The notes under the pieces were generated by a model. It did no database searches. It saw nothing but the letters and a program-made list of their open reading frames with translations, and was not told the DNA's origin. Shown here piece by piece: positions 1-10,300 of a DNA stretch of 64,000 nt. The DNA comes from Celoporthe dispersa. Taxonomy: Eukaryota > Ascomycota > Sordariomycetes > Diaporthales > Cryphonectriaceae. Each line of letters opens with the position of its first letter. The first letter of the stretch is position 1. The stretch covers positions 1,240,001-1,304,000 of the forward strand of contig WAID01000003.1 of the NCBI GenBank assembly GCA_016584495.1, written 5' to 3'. A program made the position numbers and the translations under genes.

Positions 1-1129
1 GACTTACCTGCTCCTCAGTGCAGACAGCTGGACTGACCTGATGCAAGATACCTGAGGACAACCACAGACAGCACGGGCAGAGGCTCGCAGCACCAGAGGC
101 GCGCGACAGATGTAAGTGCTGTGATGCAATAATTGTATTCATGGTGCTGGGATGGAGAGATGGATGGAAACAGACAACAGCAGGCAGTGCAGATCAAGAT
201 GGACAGGATGAAGATGCATGGGTGGTTTGAGGAGGCGCTGAACAACAAACCTGCACCCGCTTCGAGCAGCTTCAGGGCTTCTCCTCCCACTGGTAGCAGG
301 GTGGACTCACCCAGTGATTCTACTGGTGCGGACTAGCAGGGGCCCCCCTCTCCTCTTCTTCCCCTCAGAAAGAAGGTGGTGATGTTGGTGTTAGTGTTAG
401 TGGTTAGGGGCAGGGTACTTAAGAGACTTTATCTGGTCAACTTTGTTTCTCACTGAGGTTTGGGTCATTATTTTTATCGTCAGCATCTTCATTTCCTTGC
501 ATATGATTTGGCAGTGTGGACCCCAGGCTGGTTTCGGGAGGTGAGGGTGGGAGATCCGATGGTTGGTTCTGAAACAACAAGACAAAAAAAAGACAGAGAC
601 TCGACCCTGCTGGCATGGTCATGCAAGCCACCTCTCTACAACAATCTAATGGAGGATGATCTTTCTCTTCTAGTTTTTAACATGTGAAGAGTAACATCAT
701 CGTCATCATCATCATCATCATCATCAACAACAACAAAGCCAAACAGCCTCAGACGGGAAGAGGCAGTGCAGCCCTCATCGGACAGGATTCCTCTCACACC
801 ACCCCAGAGCTACTTCTTCTTCTTCCTCCCTGATCTGACCAGGGCAGGGATCTGTAAGATGAGATCTGTAGATAGCACCTTACTGCTACTAACCAGATTA
901 CCCGGCCAAGTACCCATTCGCAATCTAGCTCGTACATGATGTAGCGACAGGTATCCATTAGTAGTACTTGGCAGTGAGAGGGCCTACATGTTTCCCCCTT
1001 CTAGTCTCTGGTCATATGCGCCCCTGATCCCAGCCTGGTCCCTGTCCCGTCTCCATCCACAGGGGCATGCTGTGGGCTTGTCTCAGGCCAATTCTCGACT
1101 TGTCATGTCGAGTCTCCGGGGTGTACTGC

Positions 1130-1160
<31 letters not shown>

Positions 1161-1850
1161 CTCCTCCTGCTCCTCCTCCTTCTTTTTTTTTTTTTTTTTG
1201 TTTCTATGCTTTTCATTCTTTTCCCTTCTTGTACCCGACCGTCAACAGCGCCACACCACAAGCTTGCTTGCTGCGCACTGCACTTGCGCTCCCGCTTGCC
1301 TCGCCCCTCTCTCCCTCTCCCTCCTCTCCCTCCTCCTCTTTTCCTTCCCTGATCCCGCTCCGTTCTCCTGTTGTTGTTATTCTTATGATCATCTATCTGA
1401 TTAGATCTAACCTTCCCAGTTGGACCGGAAAGGAACGAGGATAAGAAGAAAAAGAAGCCACGAATAAACAAACCCACGATCCTTATAATACAACTAACCC
1501 TCTTTACTCTCCCTCCTCTCTCTCAGCCTCTCTCTTCCTCTCTCTCGCCCGCCGATCCCCCGATTTCCATCTCTCCTCCCTGGACCGTTTTCGACTCCGT
1601 CCTCTCTATTGTCTCTGGCTTGGTCTTCTTTCTACGCCTAACTTCCGATACCACGATCCGCCCACACTCATTTCCTTGAGCCGACGACAACCAACCTCCA
1701 CCACTCTCGCCCTTCTATTCGCCGATACAGGTCAGGGACCTGCAGTGGGATTACACACCATCTCAACTGTTCTTTTCTTCTTCTTTCTGTCTGCTACTTG
1801 CGATATTCCAATGCCCAGCCGGAGGCGACGGCGTACATCCAGATCTATAG
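1..1850. other. Intergenic and promoter region upstream of palI
   Basis: No convincing gene. It holds an ATC-type microsatellite (about 694-726), a CA dinucleotide run (about 1130-1157) directly followed by a poly-T tract (about 1181-1199), and a long CT-rich stretch (about 1260-1640). Such CT-rich tracts are common in promoters and 5' leaders of filamentous fungi and fit the plus-strand palI gene downstream. Confidence 0.6.
1130..1199. repeat. CA microsatellite followed by poly-T
   Basis: About 14 CA dinucleotides run from 1130 to 1157, then a TCC/TCT-rich spacer and an uninterrupted run of about 18 T. It is a simple-sequence repeat in the palI upstream region. Confidence 0.9.
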
Positions 1851-2162
1851 GTATGTAGATACCACCAACCTGTCTAGGTCCTCTGCCATATGCATATACA
1901 CACATACCTCTACCTGTGATAACGGCCCAGCACTCTGTTGCTGTCGTCCCTTTCCAACCCTTTTTGGCTTTCTCCCCCTTCTAATCACCAAGCAGCTTCG
2001 GCACCTCTGGGATAGACCACTTCGGCACCCGATTTTCAGAGGCACGGCGCAGATGTAAGGGGTTTTGCCTTTCCGCTTTAATCCCCCCTCCCTTTCTACT
2101 CTGTGAGCTTCGTTATGCACATATAACACTGCTGACCTTTTTCTCCCTTGGATTCTTGACAG
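1851..2162 (+). other. Probable 5'-UTR intron of palI
   Basis: A GTATGT donor at 1851 pairs with a GACAG acceptor ending at 2162, just 13 bases before the palI ATG. A GCTGACC branch-point match at about 2131-2137 is followed by a T-rich tract. The geometry is typical of a fungal intron, here about 312 bp long and entirely in the leader. Confidence 0.6.
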
Positions 2163-2175
2163 CGAAACCGACACA

Positions 2176-4253
2176 ATGATTCGGGCGTCGACCCCCGTGA
2201 CCGTCTTTCTCGTCATAGCCTTCGGGCTTCTTCTTGTGGCGACGCTGTCCACACCTATAATCAAATCCATCGTGCTCGGGTCCGTTGACAACGTGACCTT
2301 TGGTGTCCTGGGATTTTGCAAGAGCGGAACATGTAGTATCCAAATTGGATACGATGCTTGTATGTTTTGTCCCCAGTCTCCTGGTCTCCAAAACAAGATT
2401 ACGAGCGACGGAGAGAAACAAAAACTGCAGGGTCTCTGCTCGGATGGTAAATATATCGTACGCAAGACCGCTGACCGCTCGAGCAGCAAGCATCACAGAT
2501 TCGTCGGGCTCCTTTTCTATTTCGGAGTCGGTGCGGTCGACCGTCTCGGCCCTGCTAATTACCCATCCCGTCGCCGCCCTGACCACGCTGATATACGCGA
2601 TCCTCGCTGTCGTCTCGCACCTCCATTCTCCATCGCACTCCTCCAAGTTTCTGCTGTTGATGTTCATCTTTGGCAGTCTCTCGACCCTCGTCTGTCTGCT
2701 TGCATTTTTAACCGACATTATCCTTTTCAATCCATATTTAGCCGTCGGTTCCTGGATCGTGTTGGCCGCCACGATATTATCTTTTATAAGCGCCATATTC
2801 ACCTTTGCCATCATGAAAAGTCTGGCCGGGCGCAAGGCCCGCCAGCGGAACATTGAACAAAACGCGGAGATGAGCGGCGAAAATTTTTATAACCGCCAGA
2901 GAACCATGACAGCACCCTCGGAGGGCCAGCCCACCGTCCCCTCCGTTTCCGGCACACGCATCGGCGGCGGCCCTGCTGCGACAATGACTGCCTCGTTCGA
3001 TAAAGAGACGAGCGAGGACAGCATCCCGTTAACCCAGCGTTCCCCAACGGAGAGGTCGCCCAACGTCGGCGCAGTGGAACTACGCAACCCAGAGGCAGCC
3101 TACAGCGGCCCCGTCGGCCCTCGCAGACAACCTACGCGGGATCCATACGGCAACCCCATCAACGGTGGTCCTCAAGGCATGGCCCCGCCCATGAACGATG
3201 CGTACGGGATGCGCCGACCATCACAGGAGTCCACGCGCTCACGGGGTCGCGGGATGGGCCCGGGCATGGGACCCGGTCCACTGCCTGCTGGCTACCGTGG
3301 CCGTGGAGGTTATGGGCCGCCGAGGGCTGGTCCCATGGGGATGGGACGAGGCGGATACGGCCGCGGCGGCGGCGGTCAAGGAAAACTTCTATGGGCCACC
3401 ACCGCAAGCACGGGGTGGCTATGGCTATGGGAACCGGGCTGGATACGGCGGGCCCATGATGCGCGGCGGCAGGCCACCACAGCCGCCGCCGCAGCAGACA
3501 CCAGCCTACTACGGAGAGAGATATGATGCCTTCCAACCAGGTGGTAACCGAGATTCCGACCTGCCGAGAGCCGAGTCCCCTCCTCCACTGCCCGGTGACA
3601 TACCAGAGGACATGAATGTGGATCATCAGGATCCACAGCCTTCTCAACAGTTCAGGGCAAGTGATGCCGATATCGTCGGCATGATCGGATTACAACAGGG
3701 ACGTGCAACACCGTCCCGGGCTCATGATACTATGATGAGCGGGAGCCACTACAGTCAACCCGATGAGTAAGCCTCTCTCTCTCTCCCCCTCCAGCTTTTC
3801 TTCTTCTTCATGTCTTTTCATATGAGTTCGCCTGTCATATCTGATATCTGTACTGACACTCGACACAGGCAGTATGTGTCTTCGTCGCCGCGTTTCGGAT
3901 GGGACCAAACTCCAGGCCGGAACTCGCCCGCACCCACAACCCGCCAGCACCCTTCTGCCCTGCCTGCGCCTCTACAGATGGGCGGCAGCACCAGTCCCAG
4001 GCCTCAGGCGCACGAAGAGGTCACCTACGTTGAGGACATCGATCCTCGCTTCATCGACCCGCCAGCGGCTGTGGCCACCCCACCACCAGCCGCCTATCAC
4101 CCGGCCGACCTGACTTACAACAACATGCCTCCCCCCGAGCGCGAGAGCAGCCCGGCTCTTACCGACTACTCGCGCTTCACGTCTATCTCGCAGCGACCGC
4201 CTAACCGTCGCTACTCGAACGGGTCTGAGACGGCGCCTCATGCTCGCCCGTAG
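2176..4253 (+). CDS. palI: pH-response regulator PalI/Rim9, with an apparent frameshift
   Basis: PalI/Rim9 is a four-pass plasma-membrane protein of the SUR7/PalI family. It helps the PalH sensor in the ambient-pH pathway that ends in PacC processing. The N-terminus has a membrane segment at about residues 8-28 and the family motif GYD near residue 60. Three more hydrophobic segments follow, including SHLHSPSHSSKF before the third. The cytosolic tail is long, Gly/Arg/Pro-rich and low-complexity. Exons: 2176-2359, about 2487-3766, 3869-4253. Intron 1 (2360-2486) has a CTGAC branch point at about 2471; intron 2 (3767-3868) has GTAAGC and ACTGAC signals. At an AAAA run (3382-3385) the frame must move by one base to continue from GRGGGGQG into NFYGPPPQARGGYG. 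Read literally, the protein stops at 3526 but keeps all four membrane segments. Family call is firm; the frameshift may be a sequence error. Confidence 0.85.
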
Positions 4254-6598
4254 TACGGGCCAAGGCGCCGCGGGAGGATGAATTATGGCTGGGACGTCGA
4301 AAGCGCACTTCTAAGCCGCATGATTGATTACATGCTGGGAACCTTTGCCGACTTTTCGCTGCAGCCGAGAAACCTGCCTGCGCAGGGGAATACCACTGAG
4401 GCCCATGGGTCCTCGAGGGGACTATCTTGACGTCTAGGGCTACGGACGACGACCATGCTCGCTTGGGTCCAGGTTATTCCCTCTCGATCGGAACACCATT
4501 GTGGATTGTCTTTTTGTGTTCCATTGGTTCTCCGTCTGTCTTCTGTACTTCTCTCTTCTGTTTTTTCTTTTTCTTTTCCTCTCACTTTTGCCCCTGGCCA
4601 GGACCACAGATACCCCATACGGCCCCGTCTGGTCCAAGGTATACGTACACACATACGCACGCCTACCTCTCTGACTGCCACCACACCGCGAGGGGATGAC
4701 CAAGACCGGTTTTTTTCTTCTTTCTTTTTCCTTCCTTCTCTTTTCGTCTACCTTCCTCTTGGGCCTTCTTTGCCCCCCCCCTTTTTTTTTCTTTCTTCAG
4801 ATCCATACAACTGGCGTTTGGCATGGGCGGCATCACCAGCATTGAAATCCACGCATCACCGAAGAGGAAAAGCGACAATTGGAACTACTACAGAGACCAT
4901 TCATCGACTCACACACACACACCGGTCACACCTTTTTCTGTTACTACCTTTACTTTCCATACCAAAGCGAGCCATACCCACTCCATCCATTGGACACCGA
5001 CTTTCCGGCATCGCCTTGTATCTTCCTGCCACCCACCCACCTACCTTGTATCTCGTGGCACTGCTGTACAACCTTGTGATACTGGGCCCGGTTCTCTTCT
5101 TTCCCCACGGTTTTTCTTTACACACACTCATATAATCATGGCGACGAACAAAAGGGTCCCTATGAGAGAAAGGCACACAGTACGGACCACCTTTACTCGA
5201 TTGACTTCTGAGAAACAACGTCAGAGATGGACATTGCGAACATCATGATGCTACCCGACTGCCCGGCAAACACGGTTGGAGGCAGGATGATGTATCTCGA
5301 GTCACACATCCCACCGTCACCCGTCACTCATACAGGAATACACACACTGGAAACCCTGCAGACGGTGATGCTCTACTCTCCGCGGGTAAAAAAGGCCTCC
5401 TCCCCTTGGATATGGCCATGGGCAGACGGATCATCACTTTTACATGAATTGGGGCCGACCCAGGAGGTTCATTAGGTCAATTGGGTATTGCTTTGTTGTT
5501 TTTGTTGGACGACCCTGAGGTGTTGTCGTTGTTGGGAGTATACCCTACTATTTGATGCTGAGGTTCAGTCTCCGGTGGCTTGGATGACAGGAGACGGACC
5601 ATCGGATGCCTGTTACGAAGTGAGGGTTGAGGCGTGGCTCTCTCTACTCGAGATCTTAGCAGAGCATGTCTATAGTAGGGACCCAGAACAAGGACGAGGA
5701 ATGAACCCAATAAGAGCCTAGTCAATCCCTGATATCATTGTGATCAGTTTCCTTGTGTGATGATGTCCTGGCCCCTAGTTGTTCATCACTGTCTCAGCCT
5801 TGTCCCTCTATAGACTGTGTATGGCCTTGGTGAGGTTTGTCATCATGAGAGCTGGTTGGAGCATGGTACACAATTACACCGGGGAGCAGGGAGTGAGACG
5901 AGAGAGCCAGTCAGGGTGATACAGTGAGACCATTAATGCATCGTATTGTCAATCTGCTATCAACCTAGCACCTGAGAGACAAAAAAAAGGAAGAAGGGGG
6001 AAAAAAAGACATGAAGGGAAAAAACATCGAAAAGGAGAAGAAGAAAAAAACAAGGCATGTCTGTAGGCAGATCCCATGGTGGTTCTGGTTGGTGTGTACA
6101 CCATGCAGACCCTGGGAGAAGTAAAAGAAGCTTATTTGCCACGAAGGCGCCCCCCCCCCCCTCTCCGCCCCAAAAAAGAGGACAGCAGCCGCAATTTGCT
6201 GTCCACACGAGCTCCATCCACACCCCACCCCCCCCCCTCAACAACAACATCTGAACCCCCGCCCCTCCACACCTGCCTTCTCCCTACTATCTGCTGAGCT
6301 CGAGCTCCAGCAGACAAAGGGTTCCACCACCAACAGTCACGCCCATCCACGACTCCTCAGCCACCTGCATGAGCCACAAAAGAGAAAGGCATCCCTTGGC
6401 TCAACTCATCGATTCTCTCCCTCGAAAGACAGCTAGTCTTCCGATTTCTCTCCATTTCTGTCCTTGCTTTCTCCGTCATGAGCACCCGCGCATGAGCCGC
6501 TGCTGATCGGATCATCATCAACATACAGTGCCTTCGCCTCCGCCAAACAGCTTCTTCCGTGGATCCTCACCCAGTCCGTGATCACCTCGGCGTCCTCC
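4254..6598. other. Intergenic region between palI and the minus-strand gene
   Basis: No supported gene. The first part is T- and CT-rich (4500-4800), consistent with a palI 3' UTR. Open frames here translate to low-complexity Ser/Phe/Leu/Pro strings and look like by-products of base composition. A-rich and C-rich homopolymers lie at about 5982-6050 and 6150-6240. Confidence 0.5.
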
Positions 6599-8716
6599 CT
6601 AGAGGTTCATGCGTCCGTTGGTGGGAGGATAGGTCTGATCGTTCTTAGGAGGGTTGGTGAATGTCTGGGCCGGCCGCTGCCGGCGGCCATTGCCTGGTGG
6701 TGTCATGAAGGGATCCAGGCCTCTCGTGCAGGCCCACATCTCATGATCCTCAGGCCGCTGGGGCTGCTTGGCCTCGTGCTGCATGCTCGAGAGGCAGCCC
6801 ATGTCACACAGGTGCTTGCCCAGCGCTGAGTAGGCCATGCCCAGAAGCGGATCAATTACCTGATGGGTGGGCCGGCTGTTGAACATTTCGATGTCGAAGT
6901 CGTTGTTAGGCTTGCCCATCGTGTCACACTTGAGGGCAGCATCAATGGCGGCCTCCCGGGCAGCCTCGCGCGCGGACATGTCGCTGATGCCCAGCTCCTT
7001 GTTCCGAAGTAGCTGGCGTAGCTCCTCGAACCGCTGGTCCCAGGTCTTGGTGACCTCGGCCGCTCCCGCATAAAACGCCACCCTGTGGCGCGCGTCCCGC
7101 CGACGGCGCTCCTCCTCGGTCAAGCTGCTGGCGGCGACTGCACGCAGATCGCAGCTGAGCCATCAGGTCAGCGTTATCCTCGGGAGCGGAGATGCACGCC
7201 GAAGGGTTGTAGCCGGGTGGAGTACCTCCGTTGTAGTACTCTTTAACGCGGTCGGCGACTCTGGACTCCCGCATGGGGGTCGTCCAGATGTGCTGCTTGA
7301 TGTCTTCATACCCCTGGGCACATTGAAATGGTGATGGGCGGGGTCCCGGTTGAGGCATCGCCAGCTGCTGAGGCGCCGCCGGCTGAGACAGCGCCGACTG
7401 AGGCACCCACGGCTGAGGCATCGCTGGCTGAGGCATCGCGGGCACAGGCATCACTGGCAGAGGCATCACTGGCAGAGGCATCGCTGGCAGAGGCATCGCG
7501 GGCTGGGACATCGCGGGCTGGGCCGTTGCCGGGTGAGGCAGCCCTGGTGGAGGTCCCGTCGTCTGAGGCACTCCTGTTGGAGGCATCATGGGCTGGTACA
7601 TTCCTGGCTGGGACGTTCCTGGCTGAGGACGCATCGTGTGCTGGTGTATGCTGGGCTGAGGCATCGGTGCCTGAAGGGCATCAGGCTTCATCGGGTCGTC
7701 GGGGCTCCGCGCCATGGCTGCCAGGTCGACCAGAGCCATCGGATTGATATCGAAATGAGACTCATCGACTGCAGTGGGAGGAACCGGGGGAAGCGTCTGC
7801 AGCGCCCGGTAGGGTCCCTCAAGGGTGGCGGCCTTGTACTGTCGCTGGCCAGGCGGGCCGGCAGTGAGAGGCCGAGGCGGGCCGTAACCAACAGAGTAGC
7901 CACCGGGCTTGGGCGTGTTGTTCGGGTGGCCATGGCCTGGATAGCGAGGGCCGTTGGGGTGGAAGTTGTTCTTGTGCTGAGGACGCCGGGGGCTTGAGCT
8001 CCAAGGGCTGCCGGCATGCTGGGCACCTGGCCTGTTGACATTCTGCCCGCGATAGGCAGGGGTGACGGGACGAGTCATCGCTGCAGGGCCGGTAGGCACA
8101 GGCCGAGCACCCTGGCGGCCGCGATCGAGGATTCTCTGGGCCGCCTGCTGGTGGCGGTTGGGATACGATGCCAGGTTGGTCAGAGCCTTGAAGCTGTGGT
8201 GGCGCATGTTACCGGACCACTGGCCCTCGTCTCCCCTGGTGTTTCCGTCTCCGGCCGGTGAGACTTGACCCTGGGGGTTTGGGTGCGTCTGCCCTTAGCA
8301 GGCACCTCACGGAAGGGAGCGGTCTGCCTCGACATGTTCATCAGGACCTCGGTGGCGATCCGCTCCTGGGGTGTCAGGGCGACGACAGGGTCGGCAGCAC
8401 GCTTGTCGTTCTGCTGCAGAGGGGAATAGTCCTTCATAATGGCGGCGGTGGACGGGGCCGCGGGCAGACGCTGTTCGTACGGCGTGTTGGCCTGAACGAA
8501 CTGGTCGAGGGCGGCAATGTTGTCTGGAACGATGGGAGGGCACCTCTGGGCACGGCCTCTCTGCGCAGGAGGCGGCAGCTGGCCGGCGATCTCGCGGTTG
8601 AAGACGGAGCCGACGGTGGTGTAGGTAGGCTTCTGACACGGCTGCTGGCCCCTGGAGGGGATCGTCGACTTGGGACTGGAACCAGAGGACGGCGTGTCCA
8701 TAGCTGGCACCTCCAA
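6599..8716 (-). CDS. Pro/Gln/Met-rich protein of unknown function, frame broken
   Basis: Family not recognised. Three minus-strand reading frames join into one coherent protein. An N-terminal part (8716 to about 8270) contains NIAALDQFVQANTPYEQRLP. A central part holds WSGNMRHHSFKALTNLASY, then a disordered Pro-rich stretch with 5-residue repeats of the type MPLPA/MPQPA. A C-terminal helical part is rich in Glu and Arg (EEERRRRDARHRVAFYAG) and ends at 6599. The first joint (8220-8269) could be a 50-base intron or an indel. The second, at about 7139-7146, needs one base removed and then reads smoothly as QLRSA-AVAASSLTEEE. The ATG at 8716 is chosen because a 5'-UTR intron and a TATA-like box lie upstream. 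Coding nature is likely; function is unknown. Confidence 0.6.
7400..7620 (-). repeat. 15-bp coding minisatellite (MPxPA-type)
   Basis: Imperfect 15-base units of the form GGCATCRCTGGCAGA (plus strand) repeat in tandem and encode pentapeptides such as MPLPA, MPLPV and MPQPA. The array lies inside the disordered centre of the 6.6-8.7 kb gene and keeps the reading frame. Confidence 0.8.
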
Positions 8717-8741
8717 GACTGGGTCTAAATCTCCGACGGCA

Positions 8742-8808
8742 CTGCGCCTTCCCTCGAGTCAGACCAGTGTTCGGAATTGGCAGTAACGGTGATGCATGTG
8801 CTGCTTAC
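8742..8808 (-). other. Probable 5'-UTR intron of the 6.6-8.7 kb gene
   Basis: On the minus strand a CAG/GTAAGC donor begins at 8808 and a GCGCAG acceptor ends at 8742. A CTGAC branch-point match lies between, at about 8756-8764. The 67-base intron ends 25 bases before the ATG at 8716. Confidence 0.6.
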
Positions 8809-9327
8809 CTGATGCTGTGCAGCGGTCGTACTAGACACGCCTGGTGTTGCAGGGGAAGAGTTACGTTCAGCCTCGAGAGGAACAGCGCGAACAACTGACG
8901 ATGTGGCGTAGACACAACACGCAGAGACGAGAGGGAGGGAGGGAGAAGAGAGATGCGTTTGTCTGAGACCTCAGGTATCCCAAGAGGGGAAGGAAGCGCA
9001 GGCAGAACTGTGTGGGGTACAAGTAGGGAAGGAACAATGGGTATGACGATGTCGTCGTCTGGTGGTCTGATGGTCACTGCCCTCAACCAAGCCTTCTCCA
9101 CCCTGGACAGGCTGGTGAACGAGTGGGCAACAAACAAACAGCCTGACCGTGTCTGCGGCGTGCACGACTATGGTGACTGTGTGGGCTCTGTAGGCGTGCC
9201 TCCCTGGTGGGGGAGGCAAAGAGACTGACGCGTTGTTGGGTGTGGGTCTGGACTCGAAGTTGGTTCAAGGTGATGATGTTGGCCGAGGATGGAGAAGAGG
9301 CAAGTGGGAGACCGTGAGGAAGAGCCC

Positions 9328-9354
9328 TTTAAATATGCAGCAGGCACGTGCCTG
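9328..9354 (-). promoter_or_regulatory. TATTTAAA box beside a CACGTG palindrome
   Basis: On the minus strand TATTTAAA (plus 9328-9335) lies about 0.6 kb upstream of the ATG at 8716. Six bases further upstream is the perfect 14-base palindrome CAGGCACGTGCCTG (9341-9354), which contains an E-box core CACGTG. Both suit a promoter for the minus-strand gene; use is inferred from position only. Confidence 0.45.
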
Positions 9355-10268
9355 GGGCAGTCTCGTCGTTTGCCCTCAAGGTGTGGGGTGAAAGAGAGAG
9401 AAGGAGGGGGGAGCAGAGATGGTTCCAGGTCCAGCTTGACAGGTCAACAGCTTCCATCTGATCGTTTGACAGGTCTAGGCTACAGCTGTAGCTGCAGCCA
9501 CAGTCACAAGCTGCATCGACCTCATTTACTCTGCAGGCCCCGCAGGACAAGATACATTCACCACCCAGAAGCAGCAGCCACGCACTAGTGAAACCTGAAG
9601 CAGCCTTCACCACACCATGCACGCTATTCAAAGAGCTGCCTAGATACTTCATGGAGGTGGTGCAAGCCCCCGGGGACACTCCAGCCAGAGCCTCGAAAGG
9701 TATCATTGTGCAGGTCATGCAAACGCGTGCTCGGAGACCTATACCCCTCCACCCCTCCCCACCGCATACCACTAGGTGCAACACCTCCATAGATGGACAG
9801 TCCTAACAACGCATCAGACAATTATCAAAAGAAAGCATGCCGATCATACCCCTCAAGAGGCAGGCTCTCCGTCACAAGACGGACGCCCCACGGAAGAAAA
9901 AGAAACAAGATATGCGAGGGAAACAAACGAGGGGCTCACATCGGTCCAGGAGACCCGCTCAACACCACCCGAGGTGCATCTGCAAAAGTAACCGCGTGGC
10001 TGACAGGCCGAGAACAAGTGGACGCTAGCCTGCTTCAGCGGTCAACAAGAATGCGTTTGCAGGAGAGATGCGGCGCGAGCTTGGTTGGCTAGGCCAATGT
10101 ACCGTTGCAACGGCCCTGCATTGCCGCCAAAACCACCCTGTCCGGGACCCCAGGACCTGCCGCCTGAGGGTACAGATGTCTCTGCCACAACAAGAACCTC
10201 CTAGCCCAGAATGACGGCCGAACTACCACGGGCTTCAGACCATCCTGGAGGGCAATCATCGCCTGCGC

Positions 10269-10300
<32 letters not shown>

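Noticed and set aside
4455..5135. 226-codon plus-strand open frame after palI
   Set aside because: It is a Ser/Phe/Leu/Pro string from CT-rich 3' UTR sequence with no domain or splice context.
7328..7997. Long plus-strand frames over the Pro-rich gene
   Set aside because: They are antisense reflections of the 15-bp coding repeats; the minus strand has the structured N- and C-terminal parts.
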